Below, piece by piece: positions 45,483-53,843 of a DNA stretch of 64,000 nucleotides (positions are counted from its first letter, which is position 1; each line of letters opens with the position of its first letter). The notes beneath the pieces were generated by a model. The model was given only the letters and a program-made list of their open reading frames with translations. It was not told the origin of the DNA and ran no database searches. The stretch is taken from assembly GCF_034006665.1 (NCBI RefSeq), contig NZ_JAVESI010000013.1, positions 16,783-80,782 on the forward strand, read 5' to 3'. This DNA comes from Trichloromonas sp034006665 (GTDB taxonomy: Bacteria; Desulfobacterota; Desulfuromonadia; Desulfuromonadales; Trichloromonadaceae). The position numbers and the translations under genes are program-made.

Positions 45483-45586
45483 CCGTCAAATCCGGCGATT
45501 CTGTTAAATGTGGTGGGTTCCGCTGACGGTTTTTGTTGGGTCCGGCCCCGTCTCTGTCCCTATCCCCTCACAATATCAAGCCATTA
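45483..45586 (+). promoter_or_regulatory. Module C: degenerate enhancer inverted repeat plus IHF-like site
   Basis: CCGTCAAA-N18-TGTGGTGG (45483-45516) keeps the 18-bp spacing and positions of the arms in modules A and B with two changes per arm, and is followed by the same GCTGACGG word (45522-45529). TATCAA-N4-TTA (45574-45586) fits the IHF consensus. It occupies most of the otherwise geneless interval 45379-45669. Confidence 0.65.
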
Positions 45587-45612
45587 CACTTTTCGTCGCG
45601 GCTGATTTCCGC

Positions 45613-45627
45613 CGGCATGGTCGTTGC
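45613..45627 (+). promoter_or_regulatory. Sigma-54 (-24/-12) promoter C
   Basis: CGGCATGGTCGTTGC keeps GG and GC ten nt apart, but has T instead of C in the -24 element, so it may be weaker than A and B. It reads toward the ABM-domain gene. Confidence 0.7.
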
Positions 45628-45669
45628 GAGGTACCTTTACATATCCCCGTCATGAAAGGAGTCGGCCCG

Positions 45670-45723
45670 ATGTTTTTAGACACTGTGGGGAGGCCTTCAT
45701 GCAGGCTTTACGCTTCAAGGTGA
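45670..45723 (+). CDS. Possible 17-codon leader peptide
   Basis: ATG at 45670, eight nt behind AAAGGAG, with a TGA at 45721-45723, six nt before the ATG of the next gene. The short frame has no similarity that I recognise. A good ribosome site in this position suggests translated leader or coupling, but it could also be chance. Confidence 0.25.
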   Translation: MFLDTVGRPSCRLYASR

Positions 45724-45728
45724 AGACC

Positions 45729-46049
45729 ATGATCGACGCTACCATCAAGCTGACGGTGCCACCGGAAAAACGTAAGGAGATTCTGCAAACCATTACCGCG
45801 ATCCTCGGCCCGATCCGGCTTGAAGGAGGTTGCCTGGGCTGCAATTGCTATGTCGATATCGAGTCGGAAAACCGCATTTTCTTCAAGGAGGAATGGCAAA
45901 CCAGGGAGAGTCTGGATGCCCATCTGCGGTTCGTCCATTTCGGCGTACTGCTCGGCGCGATGAGTCTGCTCGCCGAGGAGCCGGAAATCCGCTTCGACAC
46001 TATCGCCGCCACGGCGGGGGTAGATGATTTGATCAAGCCGCACACATAA
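45729..46049 (+). CDS. ABM (antibiotic biosynthesis monooxygenase-like) domain protein
   Basis: 106 aa dimeric alpha/beta-barrel type domain: IKLTVPPEKRKEILQTITAILGPIRLEGGCLGCNCYVDIESENRIFFKEEWQTRESLDAHLRFVHFGVLLGAM. The family includes quinol monooxygenase YgiN and haem-degrading enzymes; no family-specific residues settle the substrate here. The ATG at 45729 puts the first strand at the usual position with AAGGTGA upstream; an in-frame ATG at 45699 behind GGGGAGG is equally well supplied. First full gene behind sigma-54 promoter C. Confidence 0.82.
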   Translation: MIDATIKLTVPPEKRKEILQTITAILGPIRLEGGCLGCNCYVDIESENRIFFKEEWQTRESLDAHLRFVHFGVLLGAMSLLAEEPEIRFDTIAATAGVDDLIKPHT

Positions 46050-46179
46050 CGGCAAACGCTCTCGTCAGGGCGTCGTTTCGAGAAGGTCTTGCCCAAGGAG
46101 GAACAGCGAATGGCGCGGTTCCCCGCCGGGAAGGCTTTTGCACCACAAGCAGGGTTCACCATCACCAAGGAGAAAACAC

Positions 46180-46494
46180 ATGTTAAATTTAAGTCGGATT
46201 ATGAAGGGTCTGGTTCTGTTGGTCGTAATGACCGCGTTCCTCGGTTGCGCCTCCACCCGTAAGCAGGCAAGTGTCGGTGAATATGTCGACGACACCGTCA
46301 TCACCACCAAGGTCAAAGCCGCTATTTTTGACGAACCGACCCTGAAAATGATGCAGATCAACGTTGAAACCTTCAAGGGTGAAGTTCAGTTGAGCGGTTT
46401 TGTCAATTCGGCGCAAAGTGTCAACAAGGCCGGCGAGGTGGCCCGGGGCGTTGGCGGGGTGAAGGGCGTCAAGAACGATCTGATTGTAAAATAG
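46180..46494 (+). CDS. BON-domain lipoprotein
   Basis: 104 aa. It has a signal peptide with lipobox FLGCA (Cys near residue 21), then one BON domain: VGEYVDDTVITTKVKAAIFDEPTLKMMQINVETFKGEVQLSGFVNSAQSVNKAGEVARGVGGVKGVKNDLIVK. Similar to the OsmY-type units at 40202 but single. AAGGAG stands before the ATG. Likely outer-membrane-anchored and stress-induced from promoter C. Confidence 0.9.
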   Translation: MLNLSRIMKGLVLLVVMTAFLGCASTRKQASVGEYVDDTVITTKVKAAIFDEPTLKMMQINVETFKGEVQLSGFVNSAQSVNKAGEVARGVGGVKGVKNDLIVK

Positions 46495-46646
46495 TCATTC
46501 TCCCTTATCATCTGGAGGGGAGCACCGACAGGCGGCAAGGACGCCGCCTGTCGGTGTGGTTTCGCGGCGTGATTCAACGGCCGGCGGAACCTTTCGGTTT
46601 TTTATTCTTCACAACCCGAGGCGGTGAAAAGCTAAAGGACGGAATT

Positions 46647-48434
46647 ATGAACGCTGAAGAAAAAATCCAGGGGATGGGGGCGATTCCGCACGCAAAGGGC
46701 GTCGCCTTTCGCGTGTGGGCGCCTCACGCCCAGAAGGTTGCCGTCATCGGCTCGTTCAACGACTGGGCCGGGGAAAAGCATCCGCTGCAATCCGAGGAGA
46801 ACGGCTACTGGTACGCTGATGTGGCACAGGCGAAAATCGGCGATCAGTACAAGTTTCTGCTGACGACGGAGCAGGGCGACCTTAAACGCATTGACCCCTA
46901 TGCCCGCGAGGTAACGAGTTCGATCGGCAACGCCATCGTCCACGATCCGCACTTCGACTGGCAGGACGACGACTTTCATCTCGCCTCGTGGAACGCCGTG
47001 GTCATCTATGAACTGCATGTCGGTACTTTTAACGACGAGGAAGACGAAGATCATCCGGGCAAGTTCGCCTCGATTACGGCCCGATTGGGACATTTGAGGA
47101 AACTCGGCGTCAATGCCATCCAGATCATGCCGGTAGGCGAGTTCGCGGGTGAACGGTCGTGGGGTTACAATCCCGCCCACATCTTCTCGGTGGAGACCGC
47201 CTATGGCGGCGCGCTGGGGTTCAAACGGTTCATCAAGCGCGCTCACCAGGAGGGCATCGCAGTCATTCTCGACGTCGTTTATAACCATCTCGGCCCCAGT
47301 GACCTCGATCTCTGGCGCTTCGATGGTTGGTCCGAAAACGATCGCGGTGGAATCTATTTCTTCAATGACGAGCGGGCCATCACCCCTTGGGGCGAGACCC
47401 GTCCCGATTATGGACGGGGCGAAGTCCGCCAGTATCTCCTCGATAACGCTTTGATGTGGCTCGAAGAGTACCACATCGACGGGATCCGCTTCGACTGCAC
47501 CCAGTTTATCCGCACCGTCAACGGCTCCGACGAGCAGGACTTGCCCGAGGGCTGGAGTCTGCTCCAGTGGATCAATAGCCAGGTCGCGGAGAAATTTCCC
47601 GGCCGGATCACCATCGCCGAAGATCTGCAACACAACAAGTGGCTCACCAAGGATGTCGGCGCCGGGGGTGCCGGGTTCGGTTCCCAGTGGGATGCCATGT
47701 TCGTTCACCCCATCCGTCAAGCGGTGGTCACCGCCGAGGACGAGCACCGTTCCCTCGCCGCCATCCGCGACGCCATCTCCTATCGTTACAACGACGACGC
47801 CTTCGACCGGGTCATCTACAGCGAATCCCACGACGAAGTGGCCAACGGCAAGGCGCGCGTCCCCCAAGAGATCAGCCCGAATGATCCCACGGGCTGGTAT
47901 GCGCGCAAACGCTCGACGCTGGCCGCCGCCATGGTCTTCACCTCCCCCGGCATCCCCATGCTTTTCCAGGGGCAGGAGTTTCTCGAAGGCGAATATTTCC
48001 GCGACACGGTTCCCGTCGATTGGGATCAGTGTCATGAGTTCCACGGCATCATCCGCCTCTACCGCGACCTCATCCGGCTGCGGCTCAATTACGATGGCTT
48101 CAGTCGCGGGCTCTGCGGGCAATTCACCCAGGTCTACCACCTGAACGAAGAGCGCAAGGTCATCGCTTTCCATCGCTGGGACCAGGGCGGCCCGGCCGAC
48201 GACGTCGTGGTCGTCGCCAACTTTTTCCATGAACCGCGCGCGGATTACGTCATCGGCTTTCCGGCGGCGGGGATCTGGAAGCTGCGCTTCAACAGCGATT
48301 GGCAAGGCTATAGCGACGACTTCCAGGGGAATCCGAGCAGCGACATCGCGGCTGAGCCGGGTGAGCGCGACGGCTTTCCCTGTCAGGCCGCGCTCACCAT
48401 CGGCCCCTACAGCGTGCTGATTTTTTCCCGGTAA
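46647..48434 (+). CDS. GH13 alpha-glucan branching-type enzyme with N-terminal CBM48
   Basis: 595 aa. The CBM48/isoamylase N-terminal domain (GVAFRVWAPHAQKVAVIGSFNDWAG, about 15-95) is followed by the GH13 barrel: VVYNH, nucleophile Asp in DGIRFDCTQF near 278, acid Glu in ITIAEDL near 322, and the third Asp in ESHDEVANGK near 392. The SHDE..NGK pattern and the fold resemble GlgB branching enzymes; the length is shorter than classical GlgB. Malto-oligosyltrehalose trehalohydrolase (TreZ) is an alternative, but no TreY or TreS gene is present. Cytoplasmic glycogen or trehalose metabolism. AAAGGACGG precedes the ATG at 46647. Confidence 0.82.
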   Translation: MNAEEKIQGMGAIPHAKGVAFRVWAPHAQKVAVIGSFNDWAGEKHPLQSEENGYWYADVAQAKIGDQYKFLLTTEQGDLKRIDPYAREVTSSIGNAIVHDPHFDWQDDDFHLASWNAVVIYELHVGTFNDEEDEDHPGKFASITARLGHLRKLGVNAIQIMPVGEFAGERSWGYNPAHIFSVETAYGGALGFKRFIKRAHQEGIAVILDVVYNHLGPSDLDLWRFDGWSENDRGGIYFFNDERAITPWGETRPDYGRGEVRQYLLDNALMWLEEYHIDGIRFDCTQFIRTVNGSDEQDLPEGWSLLQWINSQVAEKFPGRITIAEDLQHNKWLTKDVGAGGAGFGSQWDAMFVHPIRQAVVTAEDEHRSLAAIRDAISYRYNDDAFDRVIYSESHDEVANGKARVPQEISPNDPTGWYARKRSTLAAAMVFTSPGIPMLFQGQEFLEGEYFRDTVPVDWDQCHEFHGIIRLYRDLIRLRLNYDGFSRGLCGQFTQVYHLNEERKVIAFHRWDQGGPADDVVVVANFFHEPRADYVIGFPAAGIWKLRFNSDWQGYSDDFQGNPSSDIAAEPGERDGFPCQAALTIGPYSVLIFSR

Positions 48435-48489
48435 CCTTGGGGCCGGGCATCATCTTTGTTTAAAAAATAAATAATTTCGGAGTATTAAA

Positions 48490-50025
48490 ATGAAAATTCT
48501 TCTCGTTTACCCGTATTATCCGACCACGTTCTGGAGTTTCCGGAACGCTATGAAATTTATCGACCGGAAGGCGAGTTTCCCGCCGCTGGGGCTGATGACC
48601 GTGGCGGCGATGCTGCCCGAGTCCTGGGACAAGCGTCTTGTCGACATGAACGTCTGTTCCCTCGAAGACGACGATCTCCTCTGGGCTGATTACGTCTTTA
48701 TCAGCGCCATGACCATTCAACGCCCATCGGTTCGTGAGGTGATCGAGCGTTGTCGACGGCTCGAGGTGAAAACCGTCGCCGGCGGCCCGCTCTTCACTTC
48801 CTGCCACGAGGATTTCCCCGAGGTTGACCATCTGGTGCTGGGCGAAGCGGAGATGACCCTGCCCTTGTTTCTGAAGGATCTGCGCCGTGGGATGCCCCGC
48901 CGGCTCTATGTCGCCGAGGGCTGGGCACCGCTCAATGAAACGCCTGCTCCCCTCTGGGATCTGGTGGCGATGAAGGATTACGCCGCCATGAACATCCAGT
49001 ACGGACGGGGCTGCCCCTTCGACTGCGAGTTTTGCGACATCACCGTACTCTACGGCCGCAAACCGCGCAGCAAGCCCCTGGACCGGATTCTGGCCGAACT
49101 GCAGGCCCTTTATGTCTGGGGCTGGAAGGGCGCGGTCTTCTTTGTCGACGACAACTTCATCGGCGACAAGGCGAAGCTGAAGCGGGAGGTTCTGCCGGCC
49201 CTGATCGGTTGGATGAAGGCGAGGAAGTATCCCTTCTATTTCTACACCGAGGCGTCCATTGATCTGGCCGATGATCCCGAGTTGATGGAACTGATGGTGC
49301 GCGCCGGCTTCGAGGAGGTCTTTATCGGTATCGAAACGCCCAATGCCGAGGGGCTGGCCGAAAGCAACAAGGTGCAGAACAAAAACCGCGATATGATCGC
49401 CTCCGTCAAACGCATCCAGCAAGCTGGGCTTCAGGTGCACGGCGGCTTCATCGTCGGCTTCGACAGCGACCCCCCGTCGATTTTCGACCAGCAGATCCGT
49501 TTCATCCAGGAAAGCGGCATTGTCACTGCCATGGTCGGCGTGCTCTCGGCCCTGCGCGGGACCAAACTCTACCGGCGTCTTGAACGGGAAGGGCGCCTGC
49601 TGAAGGATTCCTCCGGCGACAACACCGCCATCGACATCAATTTTATTCCGCACATGAAACCCGAGATTCTCATCGCCGGTTACCAGAAAATCCTCAACAC
49701 CATTTACGATCCCAAGCAGTATTACCGACGCGTGATCCAGCTTTTCAAGGAATACCGGCCACGACCCCAGGCGAGTTTTCACCTGCAGAAGGGGCACTTG
49801 GGAGCGCTTTTTAAATCGATGCTCTTTCTCGGGGTGCTCGGCAAGGAACGCTTCCATTACTGGAAACTCTTCTTCTGGTCGCTCTTCCGGAAACCGCGCC
49901 TTTTCCCGCTGGCCATCACCTATGCGGTGTACGGTTTCCACTTTCGCAAGGTCGCGGAAAAAATCAAAGGCTGCGGGATGTTCGACGGCAACGAAGGCTG
50001 GGGTGCCAAAAACGGCTATGTTTGA
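48490..50025 (+). CDS. B12-binding domain radical SAM protein (DUF4070 type)
   Basis: 511 aa. A B12-binding-like Rossmann domain (ILLVYPYYPTTFWSF, KRLVDMNV, FISAMTIQRPSV, VAGGPLFT, about 1-140) precedes a radical SAM core with GRGCPFDCEFCDI (three Cys of the 4Fe-4S cluster, near 173-181) and a C-terminal DUF4070 region. This architecture is shared with hopanoid methylase HpnP and a large set of related proteins, so a lipid-methylation role is possible but not shown; no hopanoid genes are in the window. CGGAG stands about 9 nt before the ATG. 55 nt after the GH13 gene, same strand. Confidence 0.87.
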   Translation: MKILLVYPYYPTTFWSFRNAMKFIDRKASFPPLGLMTVAAMLPESWDKRLVDMNVCSLEDDDLLWADYVFISAMTIQRPSVREVIERCRRLEVKTVAGGPLFTSCHEDFPEVDHLVLGEAEMTLPLFLKDLRRGMPRRLYVAEGWAPLNETPAPLWDLVAMKDYAAMNIQYGRGCPFDCEFCDITVLYGRKPRSKPLDRILAELQALYVWGWKGAVFFVDDNFIGDKAKLKREVLPALIGWMKARKYPFYFYTEASIDLADDPELMELMVRAGFEEVFIGIETPNAEGLAESNKVQNKNRDMIASVKRIQQAGLQVHGGFIVGFDSDPPSIFDQQIRFIQESGIVTAMVGVLSALRGTKLYRRLEREGRLLKDSSGDNTAIDINFIPHMKPEILIAGYQKILNTIYDPKQYYRRVIQLFKEYRPRPQASFHLQKGHLGALFKSMLFLGVLGKERFHYWKLFFWSLFRKPRLFPLAITYAVYGFHFRKVAEKIKGCGMFDGNEGWGAKNGYV

Positions 50026-50076
50026 GGGCGTCCGGGCGGGATGAGGGGACGGGGGAAATTCGGGGGATACTGACCT

Positions 50077-51372
50077 ATGAAAGGGCCGGTAATGGTAACT
50101 GACAAAAACCTTTTAGAAGGCGAAGCCGCTGAACTGCGCTGCCGCGCGGAAAACTATCTGATCGCGCAAGAGGCTAAAGAGGAGGTTTCCCGGACAGACG
50201 ATGAAAGTCGCCGTCTTCTTCATGAACTGCAAGTCCACCAGATCGAACTGGAAATGCAGAACGCGGAGCTGCGCCAGGCTCGGGATGAGGCGGAGAAGGC
50301 TTTGGTCGAGTACACCGACCTCTACGATTTTGCTCCCATCGGCTACCTGACCATCGACCGCGCCGGAACCATCCAAGGCGCCAACCTCACCTTCGCGAGC
50401 CTTGTCGGCCTCGAACGCTCCCGGCTCCGCGGCCGGCATTTCGGGCGATTCGTCAGCGCCGAAGCCCGGTCCTCTTTCACCGAATTCCTCGAAAAAATCT
50501 TCACGAATAAAGGCAAGGAGGTCTGTGAACTGGCTCTCCTGAAGGCTGCATCGCCCCCGCTTTTTGTCTTGATCGAAGCCGTGGCTGACGCTTCAGGGCA
50601 GGAGTGCCGCGCCGCGATCATCGATATTTCCGCGCGCCGTCAGTTGGAGGCGGAACTGGAAACGGTGCATGCCGATCTTTCCGCCCGTGCCGCCGAGCTG
50701 GAAACCGCGAACATCGACCTCGAGGCGTTCAACTACAGCGTCTCTCACGATCTGCGCGGGCCGTTGACCATCGTCGCCGGTTTTTGTGATGTGATCGACG
50801 GTGTGTACGGGAATCAACTCCCCGGGGAATGCCGAGATTATATCCGGGAAATCCATGACGGCGCCATGTGCATGAATCGGATTATCGAAACCCTGCTCAA
50901 ATTTTCGAGCGTCAAGCGCGTGGAAATCCTTCATAAAAAACTGAGTCTGAGCAAAATAGCCAAGGATGTGGCCAAGGGGTTGCACGTCGCGGAACCGGAG
51001 CGCCGGGTAACCTTTCGCATCGCCCCGGGGATAACCGCCAGGGGGGATGCGGAGCTGTTGCGTTTGGTTCTCGATAACCTGATCGGCAACGCCTGGAAGT
51101 ATTGCGGCAAAGAGGAAAAGGCTTTCATCGAATTCGGCGTGACCGAAGTCGACGGGAAACCGGCCTATTTCGTCCGGGATAACGGGCCGGGCTTCGACAT
51201 GGCGCTTGCCGCCAAGCTGTTTCTCCCTTTTCAACGGCTTCCCGGAATCAAAGTCGCAGGCCACGGCATCGGCCTGGCCACGGTGGACCGGATCATCAGC
51301 CGCCACGGCGGCAAGGTCTGGGCCGAAAGCAAACCGCGCGAGGGCGCGACCTTCTATTTCACCCTGGGATAA
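50077..51372 (+). CDS. PAS-domain sensor histidine kinase
   Basis: 431 aa, no membrane helices, so probably cytosolic. The N-terminal coiled segment and PAS domain (HELQVHQIELEMQNAELRQ, then YDFAPIGYLTID, about 45-190) are strikingly like the N-terminus of the sigma-54 activator at 19549. It is followed by HisKA with FNYSVSHDLRGPLTI (phospho-acceptor His near 224) and HATPase_c with NLIGNAWKYC, DNGPGFD and GHGIGLATV. No receiver is encoded next to it. Shared sensory module suggests it senses the same signal as the activator, without itself being a simple partner (the activator lacks a receiver). Confidence 0.9.
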   Translation: MKGPVMVTDKNLLEGEAAELRCRAENYLIAQEAKEEVSRTDDESRRLLHELQVHQIELEMQNAELRQARDEAEKALVEYTDLYDFAPIGYLTIDRAGTIQGANLTFASLVGLERSRLRGRHFGRFVSAEARSSFTEFLEKIFTNKGKEVCELALLKAASPPLFVLIEAVADASGQECRAAIIDISARRQLEAELETVHADLSARAAELETANIDLEAFNYSVSHDLRGPLTIVAGFCDVIDGVYGNQLPGECRDYIREIHDGAMCMNRIIETLLKFSSVKRVEILHKKLSLSKIAKDVAKGLHVAEPERRVTFRIAPGITARGDAELLRLVLDNLIGNAWKYCGKEEKAFIEFGVTEVDGKPAYFVRDNGPGFDMALAAKLFLPFQRLPGIKVAGHGIGLATVDRIISRHGGKVWAESKPREGATFYFTLG

Positions 51373-51406
51373 TCCTTTTTCCGTGTAACCGTGCGAAGGC
51401 AATCAG

Positions 51407-51437
51407 CAAGGCCCGGTCAAATGACCGGGCCTTGTTT
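51407..51437 (+). terminator. Rho-independent terminator after the histidine kinase gene
   Basis: CAAGGCCCGGTCA (51407-51419) pairs with TGACCGGGCCTTG (51422-51434), followed by TTTG. Thirteen perfect base pairs around AA. Confidence 0.85.
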
Positions 51438-51477
51438 GATCCTTTGGAAAGAAGTCGTTGCCGGTAGCCCGAGCCTG

Positions 51478-51984
51478 TCATCCTGCCCGAAATTCACCTT
51501 CATTGCTAAAATAGCGGCGCTGGAACCAGAAGTCGACGTTGACCAGGGCGATCATCACCAGCACTTCCACCAGCGGGCCGATGACCGCAGCGAAGGCGGC
51601 GCTGGAATTGAAGACGGCGATGGCGATGGCCAGGGCCAGGGCCAGGGCCAGGGCCAGGGCCAGGGTCGTTGTCCTGCTGTAGTTCGCCCCGACCTTTTTC
51701 CCCATCCAAAAAGAAACCAGGAACATCACCACGAAATAGATCAGCAGGGGAAGGGCGATACGCACCACGTCAAGGGGAATCCGCACGATCAGATCTCCTT
51801 TGAGGCTGAACATGACGACGATGGTGAAGAGCAGGGCGATCAGAGTGATGGGGCTGATTTTCGGCACCACCACGGCGTGGTAGCGCTCCTTACCTGCGTA
51901 TTCCGGCACGATTCCGACAGGAAAGCGGCCACCGTTCCGGCGGAAATCCGGACGGCATTCCGGTTCGATCCCGGCCACCACCAT
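51478..51984 (-). pseudogene. C-terminal fragment of an ACR3-type arsenite efflux transporter
   Basis: The stretch PKISPITLIALLFTIVVMFSLKGDLIVRIPLDVVRIALPLLIYFVVMFLVSFWMGKKVGANY, and then AFAAVIGPLVEVLVMIALVNVDFWFQRRYF, is the C-terminal half of ACR3 permeases. The N-terminal membrane half is absent; the first 30 codons of the readable frame are unrelated. The segment between the two, where family members have a conserved Asn/Glu-containing helix, is replaced by a run of Ala-Leu dipeptides encoded by a hexanucleotide repeat. It is not expected to transport. No other ars gene is nearby. Confidence 0.72.
51628..51663. repeat. Hexanucleotide repeat, six copies of GGCCAG
   Basis: Six perfect units inside the ACR3 fragment, coding for Leu-Ala on the minus strand. 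The run replaces a family-conserved helix and looks like slippage expansion. Such runs can vary between cells. Confidence 0.9.
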
Positions 51985-52073
51985 TCCGGAGCTATCCGGT
52001 CAGTGCCTAGGAGGGTGGGGGTAGTTGAGAAGGGTCGCTTGACTTCATGATCAAGCGGTGCTAGATACGTCTC

Positions 52074-52277
52074 ATGAACGTAGAAGAGCGAAAAAAGCGG
52101 GTTAAGCATCGCCTGGTGGATTTGGGAATCTCCTTTCGCGAGTGGTGTCGCCAGGAGGGGATTTCCCATAGTGTCGCGCGCGATATCGTCAACGGCCGGC
52201 TGGACGGGAGCCGGTCAGAGCAGACCCGGCAGATTAAGATGAAAATCCAGGAAGTTTTCGGAACCGATATTTTTTGA
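52074..52277 (+). CDS. Small HTH DNA-binding protein (phage-repressor-like)
   Basis: 67 aa: RVKHRLVDLGISFREWCRQEGISHSVARDIVNGRLDGSRSEQTRQIKMKIQEVFG. The helix-turn-helix part (FREWCRQEGISHSVARDIVNGRL) resembles Ner/Xre-type phage and integrative-element regulators. Position just upstream of an excisionase-integrase operon suggests control of that operon. The ribosome site is weak. Confidence 0.7.
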   Translation: MNVEERKKRVKHRLVDLGISFREWCRQEGISHSVARDIVNGRLDGSRSEQTRQIKMKIQEVFGTDIF

Positions 52278-52299
52278 GAAAATTCTGCATTTTTTTGTA

Positions 52300-52327
52300 T
52301 TGACTCTACGACCAATGGATGTATTCT
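52300..52327 (+). promoter_or_regulatory. Sigma-70 type promoter of the excisionase-integrase operon
   Basis: TTGACT (52300-52305), 16-nt spacer, TATTCT (52322-52327), about 88 bp before the ATG at 52415. No inverted repeat was found at this site for the upstream HTH protein. Confidence 0.55.
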
Positions 52328-52414
52328 GATTGCAAGTCGAGGAGATCCTCTTAGCCGTTGTCCGGTTTTTTTTGGGGTCTCTATACGTCCAATGTTCGCA
52401 TAAGGAGGTTTCTA

Positions 52415-52657
52415 ATGGACGAGCGCAGTTATCTAACGGTCGAGCAACTGTCGGAAAAAATCCACTATGCCCCGCGCTATATCCGCGAAAGGCTGTTGAA
52501 AACGGTTTTCCGCGAAGGGGTGCATTTCTTCTATCCCTTCGGGGGGCGGCGCATCCTGTTTATCTGGGAAGCCATCGAGCGGGACATGATGGTGCTGAAG
52601 GCGCCCGATGAACTGCCGACGATTCCCTTGTCGCGGGGAGGGGTCTGCCATGGGTAG
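52415..52657 (+). CDS. Excisionase-like / MerR-type HTH protein
   Basis: 80 aa: DERSYLTVEQLSEKIHYAPRYIRERLLKTVFREGVHFFYPFGGRRILFIWEAIERDM. A winged-helix start (YLTVEQLSEKI...) followed by a wing and a basic/aromatic face is the pattern of excisionases (DUF1580/HTH_17 type). AAGGAGG stands 8 nt before the ATG. Its last codons overlap the start of the integrase, so the two are coupled; excision factor is the obvious role. Confidence 0.75.
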   Translation: MDERSYLTVEQLSEKIHYAPRYIRERLLKTVFREGVHFFYPFGGRRILFIWEAIERDMMVLKAPDELPTIPLSRGGVCHG

Positions 52658-53843
52658 TGTTCGAACCAGGAAGGAAACGGGGCTGCTGTTTTTCGATTTC
52701 AACTACAAAGGGTTCAGGTGCCGGGAATCTACCAAGCTGCCCGAAACCGCCGAAAATCAGCGGAAGATGGAAAAGATGCTCAAGCATATCGAAGCGGAAA
52801 TAACCCTGGGAAGCTTCGAGTATCGTAAATATTTCCCGAACTCGAAAATGCTTCAGAAGTTTGAACTCAATGAACCTCCCTCCGTATCCGCAGGGCCGGA
52901 GCAGGATGGAAGTGATGCCCCGTTGTTCAAGGAGTTCGCAGAGGAATGGCTGTTCGAGAATGTCGTGCGCTGGAAGCGGTCTTATACGGCCAATATTCGC
53001 GGCATTCTGGATAACTACCTGGTGAAAACCTTCGGGGGAAAAAAAGTCAGCTGCATCACCAAGGGGGAAATTCTGAAATTCCGTTCGTCTCTCGCCAAAG
53101 TTACCAACGGAAAACGAATTTCACCTGACCGGATCAATCACATCATCACGCCTTTGCGGATGATTCTCAATGACGCAGCTGACAGATACCACTTTACCAC
53201 GCCTTTTTCGGGAATAAAACAACTGACGGTGGCGGATACGCAGGTTGACCCGTTCCCCCTCAAAGAGGTCTGGCAGGTCATCAACAACGTGCCGAAACGG
53301 TTCATGGATTACTACATCGTGCGGTTCTTCAGCGGGATGCGCACCTCGGAGATCGATGGTCTGAAATGGGAATATGTCGACTTTGACCGCCGGGAAATTC
53401 TGATTCGGGAGACGCTGGTCAGGGGGCAGGTCGAAACGACGAAGACCGTCGGGTCGGCACGCGCCATCGCCATGTCCGGTCCGGTCTATGAGGCGCTGAA
53501 ACGGCAGCACCGGAAAACGGGAACGAAATCCGAATATGTCTTTTGCACCGCCAAGGGCACACCCTACAACTACAGCAATATTACGACCCGGGTCTGGTAT
53601 CCCACGTTGAAGAAACTGAAGTTCAAGCCCCGGCGGCCCTATCAGACCAGGCATACTGCGGCAACGTTGTGGCTGGCTTCCGGCGAGAACCCCGAATGGA
53701 TCGCCAAGCAAATGGGCCATACTTCGACCAAGATGTTGTTCACGATCTACAGCCGGTTTGTCCCGAACGTGACGCGCATGGATGGGACGGCATTCGAGTC
53801 GCTGATTTCCGCTGATGCATTTCTGTTGCGGGAGGCGTTATGA
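52650..53843 (+). CDS. Tyrosine recombinase (phage-type integrase)
   Basis: 397 aa. N-terminal Arm/DUF3596-like domain (MGSVRTRKETGLLFFDFNYKGFRCRESTKLPET), SAM-like core-binding domain (about 85-180), and a catalytic domain with Arg in FFSGMRTSEIDGL near 228, RHTAATLW (YQTRH variant) near 333, MGHTS near 355 and nucleophile Tyr in FTIYSRFVPN near 370. It should insert and excise the local element by site-specific recombination. The start at 52650 overlaps the excisionase stop by 8 nt. No tRNA or attachment site is visible near it. Confidence 0.9.
   Translation: MGSVRTRKETGLLFFDFNYKGFRCRESTKLPETAENQRKMEKMLKHIEAEITLGSFEYRKYFPNSKMLQKFELNEPPSVSAGPEQDGSDAPLFKEFAEEWLFENVVRWKRSYTANIRGILDNYLVKTFGGKKVSCITKGEILKFRSSLAKVTNGKRISPDRINHIITPLRMILNDAADRYHFTTPFSGIKQLTVADTQVDPFPLKEVWQVINNVPKRFMDYYIVRFFSGMRTSEIDGLKWEYVDFDRREILIRETLVRGQVETTKTVGSARAIAMSGPVYEALKRQHRKTGTKSEYVFCTAKGTPYNYSNITTRVWYPTLKKLKFKPRRPYQTRHTAATLWLASGENPEWIAKQMGHTSTKMLFTIYSRFVPNVTRMDGTAFESLISADAFLLREAL

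Noticed and set aside
46632..48305. 557-codon minus-strand frame
   Set aside because: Antisense to the GH13 enzyme with all three catalytic motifs; composition is that of a shadow frame.
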